From the NCBI RefSeq assembly GCF_001039355.2, contig NW_019775617.1, forward strand, positions 75,185 to 139,184: a stretch of DNA of 64,000 bases, in the 5' to 3' direction. This DNA comes from Lingula anatina (Eukaryota; Brachiopoda; Lingulata; Lingulida; Lingulidae). Shown in pieces: positions 45,601-58,800 of the stretch (position 1 is its first letter; each line of letters opens with the position of its first letter). The notes below the pieces were generated by a model. The model was not told the DNA's origin, made no database searches, and saw only the letters and a list, made by a program, of their open reading frames with translations. Both the position numbers and the translations under genes were made by a program.

Positions 45601-46322
45601 AACCTGCATTTTTACCAAACAAAGCCTAAAATGTGAATTAAAACAAAAATGCGACAGCAAGGAGCATGGCACTAACACGGACAGACATTGTGATCAGAAC
45701 GTTTAGAAACAGCGTCTGTTTACATACAACAATGTACAGAGAAAACATTTTCAACCTGTTTTTATGCAGTGATAAGATTAATACAATTTTCCATTTTAAA
45801 ATCCACTTTTTTGAAGATTAATATATTGAACATATTTGATGAGCCTTTGATAGATACAACGGTGCCTCAAACAGGCTCATCATCACTGCCTCCTCGAGTA
45901 TGTAACTATGAAAATCAAATTAGTCTAATGCACTAGGCCATTGAACTGAAATTGCAACAACAAAGACTATATTAAAGTTGCAACTTCAGAAACCTACAAG
46001 CAGATGCACTACAATGAGTTTATTTAGAAGCTTCATTTGCTTATCACTTTCAATCATTAAAAGGCATGTTCAATACTTGCCAATGGGTAAAAAATAATTA
46101 GATTTTCCTTTGGCAAGAAATCTTGAAAACATTTATTATCTGGTTTTCCCTGAGGGAGGCTAGATGAACTATATTCAGTATCCTTTTTATGAAAAAAAAA
46201 CCTCTGGTAGGGTTTTTTTATAAATTAAATAGAAATCCCTTCACTCTTAAACACAGTATACATTGTCTGAGTGCAGTTTCTTAAGCCGCAGACTATTAAG
46301 GATGTATGGCTATATTCCAAAA

Positions 46323-46371
<49 letters not shown>

Positions 46372-46376
46372 TATGA
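46323..46376. repeat. (AT)n microsatellite
   Basis: AT dinucleotide run of about 40 bases with a CATATAT tail. Confidence 0.9.
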
Positions 46377-46536
46377 GCCAAAGTATATGAGCCAAAGTAT
46401 ATGAGTGATGACAACAAAATGGCGCAGTAGAGAAAGCAGCAAATGTGGTGAAGAATAAATAAAAAAACATACCTACGAATATAGGTAAGCACGAGTAGAA
46501 TTCATTTACAATCCTACATGAATTACGTCGGGCGAA

Positions 46537-46893
46537 TTAATTTTTTTTCGTTGTATTAATATCCATGTAACAGGGTGAAAAAAATAATTTGACATCATAA
46601 GCAACTAAATCTCCTACAGTTTGAGACTTGGTGCCACCTCCATTAATTTCAAGAACAATATCATGGCAGTTAATAACCTCTTTTGGAAAAGTGGACCCTT
46701 GGACTAAGAAGCATTTGGAATATCGGACCCTCTTCCCTTTGTCATATTGGGCCCTCGGAACAGCAGCCAATTTTTTAACTTGGTTCCTACAGTCTTCAGA
46801 AAATACAATAAACCCTCCGAATATAAGGATGTCCCCATTACTAAGATGACAGAAATCTAACAGTTCTACTGCTCTGATAGAACCAAACAACAT
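46537..46893 (-). CDS. Hypothetical 118-codon frame
   Basis: The longest unexplained open frame in the right half of the window. It starts with ATG, runs on the - strand and ends DINTTKKN. It contains GDILIFGGFIVFSEDCRN and YDKGKRVRYSKCFLVQGSTF and has no stop for 118 codons. No family recognised. It lies about 2.7 kb downstream of the TMX1 stop, in DNA with dispersed repeats, so it may be a repeat-derived fragment. Confidence 0.25.
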   Translation of the reverse strand: MLFGSIRAVELLDFCHLSNGDILIFGGFIVFSEDCRNQVKKLAAVPRAQYDKGKRVRYSKCFLVQGSTFPKEVINCHDIVLEINGGGTKSQTVGDLVAYDVKLFFSPCYMDINTTKKN

Positions 46894-47788
46894 TATTCAT
46901 GGAACTGCTTTTCTAGCTTAGATGCCATTTAATACTTACAGTGAACTAAGAATGTTTTTCTGAAAAATAACAATGTTACGTAGGTCAATTGGCCAATCAG
47001 AGTACATTCCCACTTTCAGTGACCCCATTAAGAACACATCCCCATATCTAGAACATACCAGATGTTAAGGTAATGTGATCAACAGATTGCAATATGTAAA
47101 ACCTTGGAGTGGGACTGATCCGTTTTCTTGTTTCCAGTAATTAAACTAACAATTAAAAGAAAATTATTTTTTTATTAAGGATTCTTTTATTCAGGCTACC
47201 GATGATTTACTGATGCCACCAGGCCAACTGCCCATCATCACAAACGTTTACACGGAATAAAGTTTCTTTAAACCTGTGACAAGTAACTCTGGAAAAAGTA
47301 CCTGGCAAATATCATGGAAACTACAGTCCAACCAAAAATTGGTCACTGGCATGTATAGTAAAACAACTTCCTATCTCAAATTAATAGTGGCAAAGTTTGC
47401 CATTGGCTAATAGTAATTGGAACTTCTTTTAGCTAAAAAGCCTGAAATATGTGATCATTTTTTCTTCTGATGTTATCATCCATTCAGGTCAACATTTTGA
47501 TTAGGTTGGAAAACATTGTGCTCTCAAGCTTTAAAAAAACTTATATAAGTCAGAGCTTCATTTCTGTTACTTCTGCTGTAGGTACAAGCTATAATCACTG
47601 ATAAAATGAAATTTAAGGTACATATGAACCAAGCATCAATGGGGCAGGGATTAACTCACATAAACCACTTCTACTAGTTTCTTATATAACTCAAATAAAT
47701 TAAATTAATCATTCAATCAGCCATAAAAGAACTTTAAATTGGTGGTCATAAATTTGCCTTAGTTATCTGACCTATTTATCTATTTATA

Positions 47789-47943
47789 CAGCACAGCAAG
47801 CAAGCAGAAAATCTGTTCAAATATCCCTATATCAGGTAATACATAACAATGTCTTTCAGTATTTCTCCAAGTTAGACTATTTGAAACTGTGGTGTCATTT
47901 GGTTGACTTTGGTAGCAAGAAATTGAGTTCAAATGGATCTTAA
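47789..47943 (+). repeat. Dispersed repeat also found at 1-165
   Basis: Aligns with the first 165 bases of the window: GCAGAAA(A)ATCTGTTCAAA, AACAATG.CTTT, TTGAAACT, GTCATTTGGTTG (GGCATTTGGTTG at the left copy) and ATTGA.TT....ATG.ATCTT in the same order. Moderately diverged and of the same orientation. Family unknown. Confidence 0.5.
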
Positions 47944-48979
47944 ATTAAATTAATAAATTTGATTTAACAACAACATCAAAATATCAATTTACAACTGAAA
48001 TTTTTGCTATTAATATTATCAAGACTTATAAAGTTTTGTTCCAAAAAAGAACAGGAATATGCCATTTTGATTGGAGCCAATTATGCCACAGAATATAATG
48101 CTATATTGATAACTACAGAAATTACGTTTAAATCATTTACAAACAACAAACACTTTCAAGTAGCTTAACATTGTCAGCATTTGATGCATAAAACCATTTG
48201 ACAAAAAAGAATTGAGATAGCATGTTAAGCAGACAGTATGTTCAAAATTATCATCATATGGCCAACTGAGCCCAATTTACCTGCGCATTAGAACTGAAGA
48301 AGGCATAAAATGACATTATTTTTTATAAAATGAAGGTTAGTTTCGATCAATTCCACTTACTCATAAAAAACTAATAAAAGCAAGCTTTTTCTGATCAATA
48401 CCCCCTCGTTCAACTCCATGGATACCACCACTTGTTACATATATATATACACACAATTATATACGTGGACATGATACCTCATTAATTTATTTGTATGGAT
48501 ATTGAGAGCAAACTATCCATACATGCAATTCATACATGGATATGACTCTGTCAAACCTAGGTCTTATCTCCCTGACATTCACAATGGTATACATGTTAGT
48601 CAGATATACCACTCATCAGTAAAATATATGTGACATCGGCGTGTGCTTTGCACACATACATATATATATATAAAAACACCCCACTGACTGGTGATGTATC
48701 TATTTCATAACTAAAAAATAATATGCTAGTTTCAAAACGGCTAAAAATGAGTTTCTGATTAACCCTCTTCATTTAGCACTTGTTCAATATATCATGTCTG
48801 GGTGCATTTGTACTAAGTTTGGACAGACTTATTTTGAAAATGCAGCTTAATAGTACTGATTGCAATTGAGCCAGCATGTTACCCTGGGACTAACTTTCTA
48901 ACTCTAGGTTGGGGGGGGGGGGGCATGTAGCACCTTAATTTCAGGCCTTATAAATGGATTAGCTTTTACTAACACTACC

Positions 48980-49175
48980 TGCAGATCTTTCAGCACTAAA
49001 ACCCATACTAACCACATAACCCACAGATTAACCTACACACTGTAAAAGTATTTACCACTACCGTAGCAGATGAATGTTAGTGCTAGTAATTGCTCTGGTA
49101 GTGGTAAATACTTTTACGGTGTTGGTTAATTTATGGGTTACAGGTTAATATGGGCTTGGTGCTGAAAGATCTGCA
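48980..49175. mobile_element. Small hairpin MITE-like element
   Basis: The arms TGCAGATCTTTCAGCAC... and its inverse pair for about 85 bases, including GTAAAAGTATTTACCACTAC in both, around a 20-30-base loop. Total about 196 bp with no coding capacity. A target-site duplication was not identified. Confidence 0.7.
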
Positions 49176-49548
49176 TGTTATTAAACAACTAATCTGTTTA
49201 TGAGTTTATAAACATATGTTCATTGTAATTGCTCTCTGTGAGGAAAAAGTGATTCGTATGTAACATATCTTCACAACTATCTACTGCCATAAAAATATAT
49301 TTCAATTTTTTACCTTATATCTAATACAGAATATTGCTTCAAGAAACCTGTAATTTGGCAAGCATCCGGGAAAAAAAATTAAAATCCCAATCCTGTTTCA
49401 AACCCATGTAAAAATTATCCCCCTCTCTGTAATAATGCTTGTTTAATTATCACTATGCATTCAGTAAATCCTTTAAACCATTGCAGGCATAAAAACTAAC
49501 ACGCTAACAATACACCATACAGAGATACAAATTCCTATTTTTTTTACG

Positions 49549-49554
49549 TTTATT
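49549..49554 (-). terminator. Candidate TMX1 poly(A) signal
   Basis: AATAAA on the - strand, about 82 bases after the TMX1 stop. Plausible position for a short 3' UTR. Confidence 0.4.
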
Positions 49555-49635
49555 TTTCAACTAAATGTATCTGACAGTGTACTATTGTCCCAAGAGCAGC
49601 TGTGCATATCATGAAAAAAAAAAGGACTCTTTTTC

Positions 49636-49722
49636 CTAGGATGATTCTGTATGTCTTTGTCTCACAGAATTTTCTTCTGGTTGTCCTGTTGACGTGTCAT
49701 CTGGAATGTCAGACTCATCATC
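49636..49722 (-). CDS. TMX1: TMX1 last coding exon
   Basis: Acceptor TTTTTTAG, 28 codons and stop TAG at 49636-49638. Reads DDESDIPDDTSTGQPEENSV followed by RQRHTESS. The acidic stretch and the -NSVRQR- motif mirror the human C-tail (-NAIRQR-). RxR-type motifs are linked to ER retention. Confidence 0.85.
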   Translation of the reverse strand, partial: DDESDIPDDTSTGQPEENSVRQRHTESS

Positions 49723-52700
49723 CTAAAAAAAAATTTGATTACACATTTTGAAAGTTTTTTTTATGGAAGAATTAACGCATACTTCTATAACTTTAACTGG
49801 ATTTATAATCAAGACCAAGCAAATATGTCCATAAATTAAGCTAGTGTCCATCACTGAAGTTGGAGTATAAAAGATAATGTTCACTGTTAAGTGCTTTGAT
49901 TCCCTTGAAAGGTAAAAATAAATGTATTAAGCAGTAATACAAAGAAAATCTCTCTTAAATGTCACAGCTATCAAACTCAGTGTTTACTGCTGTCTGAGAT
50001 ATGATTTCTCACTTTTCTGAAAGATTGTCAATAATGCATTGGCGCAAATGACATGCTCCCAGGGACTACCCGAGTAATGGAAGGCCCATCAGCAACTTTT
50101 AAGTGCATCATTATTATTTTTTTTGTGCAATCCATTAACAGCAACAGTATATGCCATATATTGTATCATGCATAATGTTCTGACTTAACAAGTTCAAAAT
50201 CATTCAAACATAACAAATGTAGTGTGCTTTACATTCTAGGAAATGGAAATAAAGGTCATATAAATATCAGAAGTCAGTTAAATATTTTTAAAGCATATTT
50301 TTAGAGGACATTTTTAAAGATAATAATCAGTTTTATACAGTCTTTACACTGATTAATTTAACTACTTTTTGAATGTATGTATAAACATGTAGTACATTAA
50401 TTTAATAAAAATATGAATAAAAACATGAATTAAAATTTGTCTAAATAAATAACGATAAGACAAAATATTCCAAAAGCTACTCATGTCAATGATGAAGAAA
50501 CATAAAAACTATGTAAAAACATTTACTTTTCACTTACAGTTGATTTTTGTCCAAACTATGATACAAATTACTATAATTAACTCTGCTGATTTTTTTAAAA
50601 CCACAATTAATATTGTAAATGGTGTGGAGTGAAAAACAATTTTGTAACAGGGTCTACTGTTTACATTCAAAGTATTGCGAAAATGTCAATATTATCCATT
50701 ACTGGAAAGTGAAGTATTGTTGATGATACAATAATTTTGCAATGAAAATTTGTCAATTTTTATTTTTTAAACACACGTCTGAACTTTGAAGCCATGCAGT
50801 GAGAAGTATAAAATAGTGAATATGATAGTTTTTGCATTCTTTTTATTGTCAGTGCCATTTTATTGCATTATTGTCAGTGCTTTTTATAATTCTAGATATT
50901 CTGTAAGGCACATGGAGATTCTTTATGGAATGCACCCTAAAAAAATCTATCATCATTCTTCCTTGAGTTAGAGTGTGTGGTGAAGGGGTGAAACCATGTG
51001 TTTTTGAACAAGTGTCCACATCACATTCTCAAGCTATTCATGTACCTTATTCAAACTCAAAATTTCTTTTCTCTTTTAAATATTGAAAATGAAAAGCTAT
51101 CAAGTTTGTATGAACTCAATACAAAATATTGTATAATTTAGATTTCTGATTAAATTTTGATTAAATTTTGGTCGATAATTTACTTTGACAACCTCTTGTC
51201 ATAAGTCTTCCTTGAATTAAAGTGTAATAAATGTTCCTCATTCTAAAAAAATCAATTCACCATGGCAACAGCAAAACACTTCTTGCTTTATTAATGGAGG
51301 ATGTATAACATGGAGTGATTGAGTCAGATACGGTAAAGTCTTGAAAATTTCGTCGTTCTTGAAAATTTCGTCGGCCGACGATTTTCCGCAGACGTAATTT
51401 TTTTCCCTTTGAAAACTTCGTCGACCTTGAAAATGAGGTACTCGATAATTTTTGAAAAGTTCGTCGCCAAATATGGCCGCGTTGTCCAGCTCAAACATAA
51501 AGGTAATGCGTCAGTTGATTCAAGACAATGATACGATCAGGATATCATTGCCGATAACACTTTCAAAGGGAGATAGGAACAATAGTGTGCCCCTGCGAGC
51601 GGTCATTCACAATATAGATGGTTTAGATGTGAATTCCCGTTCTCAATTGCGGGAACGTCGGCCTTTTGTCTTTTGTTTTATTACTATTACCTGGCTCAAG
51701 GCGGCAAATAGAAGTCACAAATAGAAGATTCGAGAGAGNAATAATTTTTGAAAAGTTTGTCGCCAAATATGGCCGCGTTGTCCAGATCAAACATAAAGGT
51801 AATGCGTCAGTTGATTCAAGACAATGATACGATCAGGATATCATTGCCGATAACACTTTCAATGGGAGATAGGAACAATAGTGTGCCCCTGCGAGCGGTC
51901 ATTCACAATATAGATGGTTTAGATGTGAATTCCTGTTCTCAATTGCGGGAACGTCGGCCTTTTGTCTTTTGTTTTATTACTATTACCTGGCTCAAGGCGG
52001 CAAATAGAAGTCACAGGCCGCGGCTCTGTCATTTGTAACGCCGTTATTGTTATCGGCGGCTGTCCTAAATGAGGAATACAGTATGAAAAAATCAAGATAT
52101 TATCTCGAAGGGAAATGTACCCGTCACTTCTATTCATGGCCATGTTCAGTTTAGGACCATTTAACGACTACCTGACTCGTACATGGAGATCGTTCGCAAT
52201 GCGAATGGGACGAGATGGCAATTTTCATATCTTCAGGGGAGAATCGTTCGCGTAATATCGTCAACAGATCGTTCGCGATTCAAACGAGACGAGAAGAAAA
52301 TATTCATATTTGTTCGCGTAAGATTATCAGCGGGAGATCGTTTGCGATTCGAGAGAGAAGAAAAGGCAATCTTCATATTTTCAGCGGGAGATCGTTCGCG
52401 ATNCTTTAATATAGGTTAAAAATCTGCCTTTAAACACACAATCGGAATCGGCCATTAAGTTTTTTGTCAATAGTTACAAAAAAAAAAAAAAAAAAAACTG
52501 ACTGATATTTACCAGCCAATATTTTGTCTGCTGACAGTCAGACTTCACCAGGGAAATGGGGGCTGTGATAGGTATTACCACCTATCACCCCTCACGTGTG
52601 CTGGTTCAGTCAGGTGCCCCCTCTTCTCCTTGCCCCTCCTTTAATTTTTTGCTATAGCTATTGACAAATGAAACTTAACTGGTCTATTTAAAACAATAGC

Positions 52701-55700
52701 TAATGAAACTGTTCAACATTTTTACATTATTGAGCGTTATATATCTTAGCATTCCACTCAATGTTCTGTTATGAGAAACTGACAGTTTCACAGTCTGGCT
52801 GTTATGCAAGAAAATCACCCAAACAGAATTCTCACGCATGGCATTGCCAATTGATAAACAAAAACTAGAGAATCTTTCCTCATTGCCTGTCATATTTTTA
52901 CTATTTACTTTGTTAAAGAGCCCTCGCTTCAGGTTTAACTTCTGTCCAAATAGTAAGAAGTGAATTTAATTTGTGAAAGTGCGATAAGCCCCCTGTAATT
53001 TCAACGAAGAACCTTTCAAAACATAATGCTTAAGTTCCAATATTATGCTAACATACAACACAATGTGAGAAGGCAGATAAAAGGTTAGCTTAGTCTATAA
53101 GAAAAATTTGCAATATAAAATATACCCACCCTAGAATTAGCACTGGTGTTTCTGCCACTGCTGTCCTCTGGTAAATAGTCATCGTCTTTTTTTTTCAAGT
53201 ATACTGCTGGTCTTGGTGGGAAAAGACAGTCACAACATAATACCAGGCCCTTGAAATAGATGAGGGAGAAAGAGTTGTTTTTTTTTTACTACTGTTTTTG
53301 TTGCATACAATTTTTGACATTTAATATAATCTCTTCTGAACCATTAGTTTTGGAATGGAAAAGGTAGTTGCAAGGTTCTCAGAACACTTAACTGATCTAA
53401 GATCAAATTGTGCTTTGGTCCACGTAATATAATTCCATATTCACAAGTCTTGGAGGACAGATTTAAATCATAAGGATCTTGGCTTAAACATTAACTAGAA
53501 CACACACACACAATTAATTACTAGATTTATAACATCACTAACAAATTTGCACATCAATTTCAAAATAGATTATTTTATCTAATGAAAAAGGATAAACATT
53601 TCATGTTTCATATCATTAGTTTTGACTAAAGGTCCCACTCTCACACTCAGCAATGTAGCTTAAACAAAAGCGTTGCTAAAGTAGCAACAGAGTACAACAA
53701 TCCTTTGCCAGTAGACAACTTGTACCTGAAAGCCTACTTTACATCAACTGACCTATCCAATATAATATGCATCACATAATTCCCCACAGACATAATCATT
53801 GATGTAACACTAATACTTCATATACTATGTACATTATAGACTACATTTATGCCCTTGGTGTGTGGGTTCCATCAACTAATTACTTCATATATAATGTATC
53901 AGTATCAGCAGTGTCATTGGCATAACGGCATACATGTCATTATCAATTGCAGTAGAGGAGTGTTTTTATAGCTATGTAGGGATTTTCACCTCATGCAGAG
54001 TGTGGGAGTTGACCAAAAGAAATTGGTCTGAACATTTAAACCAAATACTTGATCCACTTAAGTTACAGATTAATTGATAGTTGACAAATTGTGTAAGAAG
54101 AGGTCTTGTTATAAAACAATTACAACATTCAACTTCTGGCCTACTACTGATTTATCTTAAATTGGTCAAAGTGGAAGGACAGACAGACAGACAGACAGAC
54201 AAGTGGACAGTTGGATGGACAGACTGAGAGGCATTTCTTTAACAGAAACAGAGGTCCAGGTCCAGCACATCTCACTCACCAGTCCCAGTATCAATCCTGC
54301 CATGATGGTGACTACTGCAAACAGGAGGTAGGAGCCCCAGGTGGGCACATTGTACAGCTCTGTCATATTATTATGGATAGTCTGGAAATATTGAGGAAAG
54401 TCTCAAGTCTTCTGATGGAAATTAATCTGTATAGTAGTGTGCAGTTATTGAAACATTTTAAGTTAAAACTGATTTATACGCATTTTTTCTGAAGCCTACC
54501 TCATCTCAGTCCTTAGTCATCGAAAGCTTGGAGCTAGGGTTCAGATAAAAGTGTTGAAATCAGACAGTTTCAACTTTGTTTTTAGAAATTTTCTATGAAA
54601 AGATCAATATACTGGTGTAGCAATAGTTTTCTAATGTCACATCTGGTCGGTATGTAGTATAACTACAGAAAACCCCGGGGCATTTTTTTTTCTACAGGGC
54701 ATGTGGTGACTTCAAACACATCTGTATCATCAGATGCTCTCTGATCTTTCTAAAAGCTTGAAAGTGCTGTAAACCATTTAAATGACTTTTGTTTTTTCTA
54801 GTAAATGAAATAAAAATCTCAATTATCATTTTTTTTCTTTTATCTATTTTTAATCTGAGTTCATGTAAAATGTAAGCCATGTAAAAGGGCAATCCTGAAA
54901 TGTCAAATGTTAGAGAATTCACAAGAGAATGCACCAATCTCCATGTTCTAAAATGATTACAAATGCACTTTCACTTGTCCTAATTAAATTATACATAGGT
55001 TATGCCATAAGCCATGTCTACAAGGTTGTTCACACTACAGTCAGGCCTGTAGTGATTTTTTTGGTGGGGGTGGGGTGGGGGGTGGGGGGTGNTATAGGTT
55101 AAAAATCATTAATGCCTTTAAACACACAATCGGAATCGGCCATTAAGTTTTTTGTCAATAGTTACAAAAAAAAAAAAAAAAAAAAAACTGACTGATATTT
55201 ACCAGCCAATATTTTGTCTGCTGACAGTCAGACTTCACCAGGGAAATGGGGGCTGTGATAGGTATTACCACCTATCACCCCTCACGTGTGCTGGTTCAGT
55301 CAGGTGCCCCCTCTTCTCCTTGCCCCTCCTTTAATTTTTTGCTATAGCTATTGACAAATGAAACTTAACTGGTCTATTTAAACAATAGCTAATGAAACTG
55401 TTCAACATTTTTACATTATTGAGCGTTATACGTATATCTTAGCATTCCACTCAATGTTCTGTTATGAGAAACTGACAGTTTCACAGTCTGGCTGTTATGC
55501 AAGAAAATCACCCAAACAGAATTCTCACGCATGGCATTGCCAATTGATAAACAAAAACTAGAGAATCTTTCCTCATTGCCTGTCATATTTTTACTATTTA
55601 CTTTGTTAAAGAGCCCTCGCTTCAGGTTTAACTTCTGTCCAAATAGTAAGAAGTGAATTTAATTTGTGAAAGTGCGATAAGCCCCCTGTAATTTCAAGGA

Positions 55701-58700
55701 AGAACCTTTCAAAACATAATGCTTAAGTTCCAATATTATGCTAACATACAACACAATGTGAGAAGGCAGATAAAAGGTTAGCTTAGTCTATAAGAAAAAT
55801 TTGCAATATAAAATATACCCACCCTAGAATTAGCACTGGTGTTTCTGCCACTGCTGTCCTCTGGTAAATAGTCATCATCTTTTTTTTTCAAGTATACTGC
55901 TGGTCTTGGTGGGAAAAGACAGTCACAACATAATACCAGGCCCTTGAAATAGATGAGGGAGAAAGAGTTTTTTTTTTTTTACTACTGTTTTTGTTGCATA
56001 CAATTTTTGACATTTAATATAATCTGTTCTGAACCATTAGTTTTGGAATGGAAAAGGTAGTTGCAAGGTTCTCAGAACACTTAACTGATCTAAGATCAAA
56101 TTGTGCTTTGGTCCATGTAATATAATTCCATATTCACAAGTCTTGGAGGACAGATTTAAATCATAAGGATATTGGCTTAAACATTAACTAGAACACACAC
56201 ACAATTAATTACTAGATTTACAATATCACTAACAAATTTGCACATCAATTTCAAAATAGATTATTTTATCTAATGAAAAAGGATAAACATTTCATGTTTC
56301 ATATCATTAGTTTTGACTAAAGGTCCCACTCTCACACTCAGCAATGTAGCTTAAACAAAAGCGTTGCTAAAGTAGCAACAGAGTACAACAATCCTTTGCC
56401 AGTAGACAACTTGTACCTGAAAGCCTACTTTACATCAACTGACCTATCCAATATAATATGCATCACATAATTCCCCACAGACATAATCATTGATGTAACA
56501 CTAATACTTCATATACTATGTACATTATAGACTACATTTATGCCCTTGGTGTGTGGGTTCCATCAACTAATTACTTCATATATAATGTATCAGTATCAGC
56601 AGTGTCATTGGCATAACGGCATACATGTCATTATCAATTGCAGTAGAGGAGTGTTTTTATAGCTATGTAGGGATTTTCACCTCATGCAGAGTGTGGGAGT
56701 TGATTTCAAAAGAAATTGGTCTGAACATTTAAACCAAATACTTGATCCACTTAAGTTAAAGATTAAGAGGTCTTGTTATAAAACAATTACAACATTCAAC
56801 TTCTGGCCTACTACTGATTCATCTTAAATTGGTCAAAGTGGAAGGACAGACAGACAGACAGACAGACAGATAAATGGACAGTTGGATGGACAGACTGAGA
56901 GGCATTTCTTTAACAGAAACAGAGGTCCAGGTCCAGCACATCTCACTCACCAGTCCCAGTATCAATCCTGCCATGATGGTGACTACTGCAAACAGGAGGT
57001 AGGAGCCCCAGGTGGGCACATTGTACAGCTCTGTCATATTATTATGGATAGTCTGGAAATATTGAGGAAAGTCTCAAGTCTTCTGACGGAAATTAATCTG
57101 TATAGTAGTGTGCAGTTATTGAAACATTTTAAGTTAAAACTGATTTATACGCATTTTTTTCTGAAGCCTACCTCATCTCAATCCTTAGTCATCGAAAGCT
57201 TGGAGCTAGGGTTCAGATAAAAGTGTTGAAATCAGACAGTTTCAACTTTGTTTTCAGAAATTTTCTATGAAAAGATCAATATACTGGTGTAGCAATAGTT
57301 TTCTAATGTCACATCTGGTCGGTATGTAGTATAACTACAGAAAACCCCAGGGCATTTTTTTTCTACAGGGCATGTGGTGACTTCAAACACATCTGTATCA
57401 TCAGATGCTCTCTGATTCTAAAAGCTTGAAAGTGCTGTAAACCATTTAAATGACTTTTGTTTTTTCTAGTAAATGAAATAAAAATCTCAATTATCATTTT
57501 TTTCTTTTATCTATTTTTAATCTGAGTTCATGTAAAATGTAAGCCATGTAAAAGGGCAATCCTGAAATGTCAAATGTTAGAGAATTCACAAGAGAATGCA
57601 CCAATCTCCATGTTCTAAAATGATTACAAATGCACTTTCACTTGTCCTAATTAAATTATACATAGGTTATGCCATAAGCCATGTCTACAAGGTTGTTCAC
57701 ACTACAGTCAGGCCTGTAGTGATTTTTTTGGTGGGGGTGTGGTGGGGGGTGGGGGGTGGGGGGAGATGTTAAATTAACTTCCCTTTTGTCCAGAAAAGGT
57801 CTGTACTAAATCAATATTGCCCTAGGTTCTATGACATTTCTCAAATTAGGCCAAGTAAGGGGGTAAATAGGTAAAAAAAAAAACAAAACAATCTTCTTTT
57901 TGAAATCTCTGGCTACAGGCCTAACAGTTCCGAAGAAGTGTACAGACCTCTCATTTGTGAAATTAACAATAATCGAATAACGTCTTTAAAATGTAATGCT
58001 GGAAAGTGAAAATATATTTATTGTTCCCTTGAATTGCTTCATTTAGACACTGGTTTACTCATTCTTNGGGGGGAGATGTTCAATTAACTTCCCTTTTGTC
58101 CAGAAAAGGTCTGTTCTAAATCAATATTGCCCTAGGTTCTATGACATTTCTCAAATTAGGCCAAGTAAGAGGGTAAATAGGTAAAAAAAAAACAAAACAA
58201 TCTTCTTTTTGAAATCTCTGGCTACAGGCCTAACAGTTCCGAAGAAGTGTACAGACCTCTCATTTGTGAAATTAACAATAATCGAATAACGTCTTTAAAA
58301 TGTAATGCTGGAAAGTGAAAATATATTTATTGTTCCCTTGAATTGCTTCATTTAGACACTGGTTTACTCATTCTTACCAAACAGGAAAGAATTGTCTGTG
58401 CGATACTCACCCTAACTAACATGGATAGCCTAAAAAACATGCTCAAGACAGACATGCTGAAAAAAAAAAAACAATACAATCAATACATGTGATTGGTTTA
58501 ACTGTGCACAAGACAATTAATATACCATATAAAACATACATAGTAAAGACTTACAATTTTAACATGACCTTACTGATGGTGTAGTTTTTGCCATTTCATG
58601 ACCTGTTACAATTTTTGTTGTAACATATTTTCGTAAAGTTACACCTGTATTTTGACCAAATTTACAACAAAGGCTTCTCAACAACTGAACTAACTTAGGC

Positions 58701-58765
58701 TGGAAAATTGTCTCACAGATCACAGATGTTTCCAGACAAAAACAATATGCACAGAGTCTTTTTAC

Positions 58766-58800
<35 letters not shown>

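Larger units (their letters stand above)
36609..46536. other. Intergenic region upstream of EAG
   Basis: Contains the EAG promoter side, a dead Tc1/mariner element (about 38640-39150), GT repeats and a few unassigned frames. No RNA gene and no recognisable exon. Transcription-start signals could not be picked out reliably. Confidence 0.4.
46894..49635. other. Region downstream of TMX1, repeat-rich
   Basis: Holds a third copy of the 45.2-kb repeat unit (about 47105-47335), a repeat shared with the window start (47789-47943), a poly(G) run at 48908-48921 and a short hairpin element (48980-49175). No gene seen. Confidence 0.4.
52404..57770. repeat. Direct 2.7-kb duplicate (probable two alleles)
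   Basis: 52404-55091 and 55093-57770 match almost base for base, including two TMX1 exons, a poly(A) run and a GACA repeat. They differ by scattered substitutions and small indels (for example about 25 bases present at 54071-54095 and absent in the second copy). Both begin right after an N with TATAGGTTAAAAATC. The first ends inside a GT/G-rich run that the second reads through. Confidence 0.88.

Noticed and set aside
53130-57052. Tandem duplication of two TMX1 exons as true alternative exons
   Set aside because: The duplicate blocks are bounded by single Ns and differ like alleles, so unmerged contigs explain them better.
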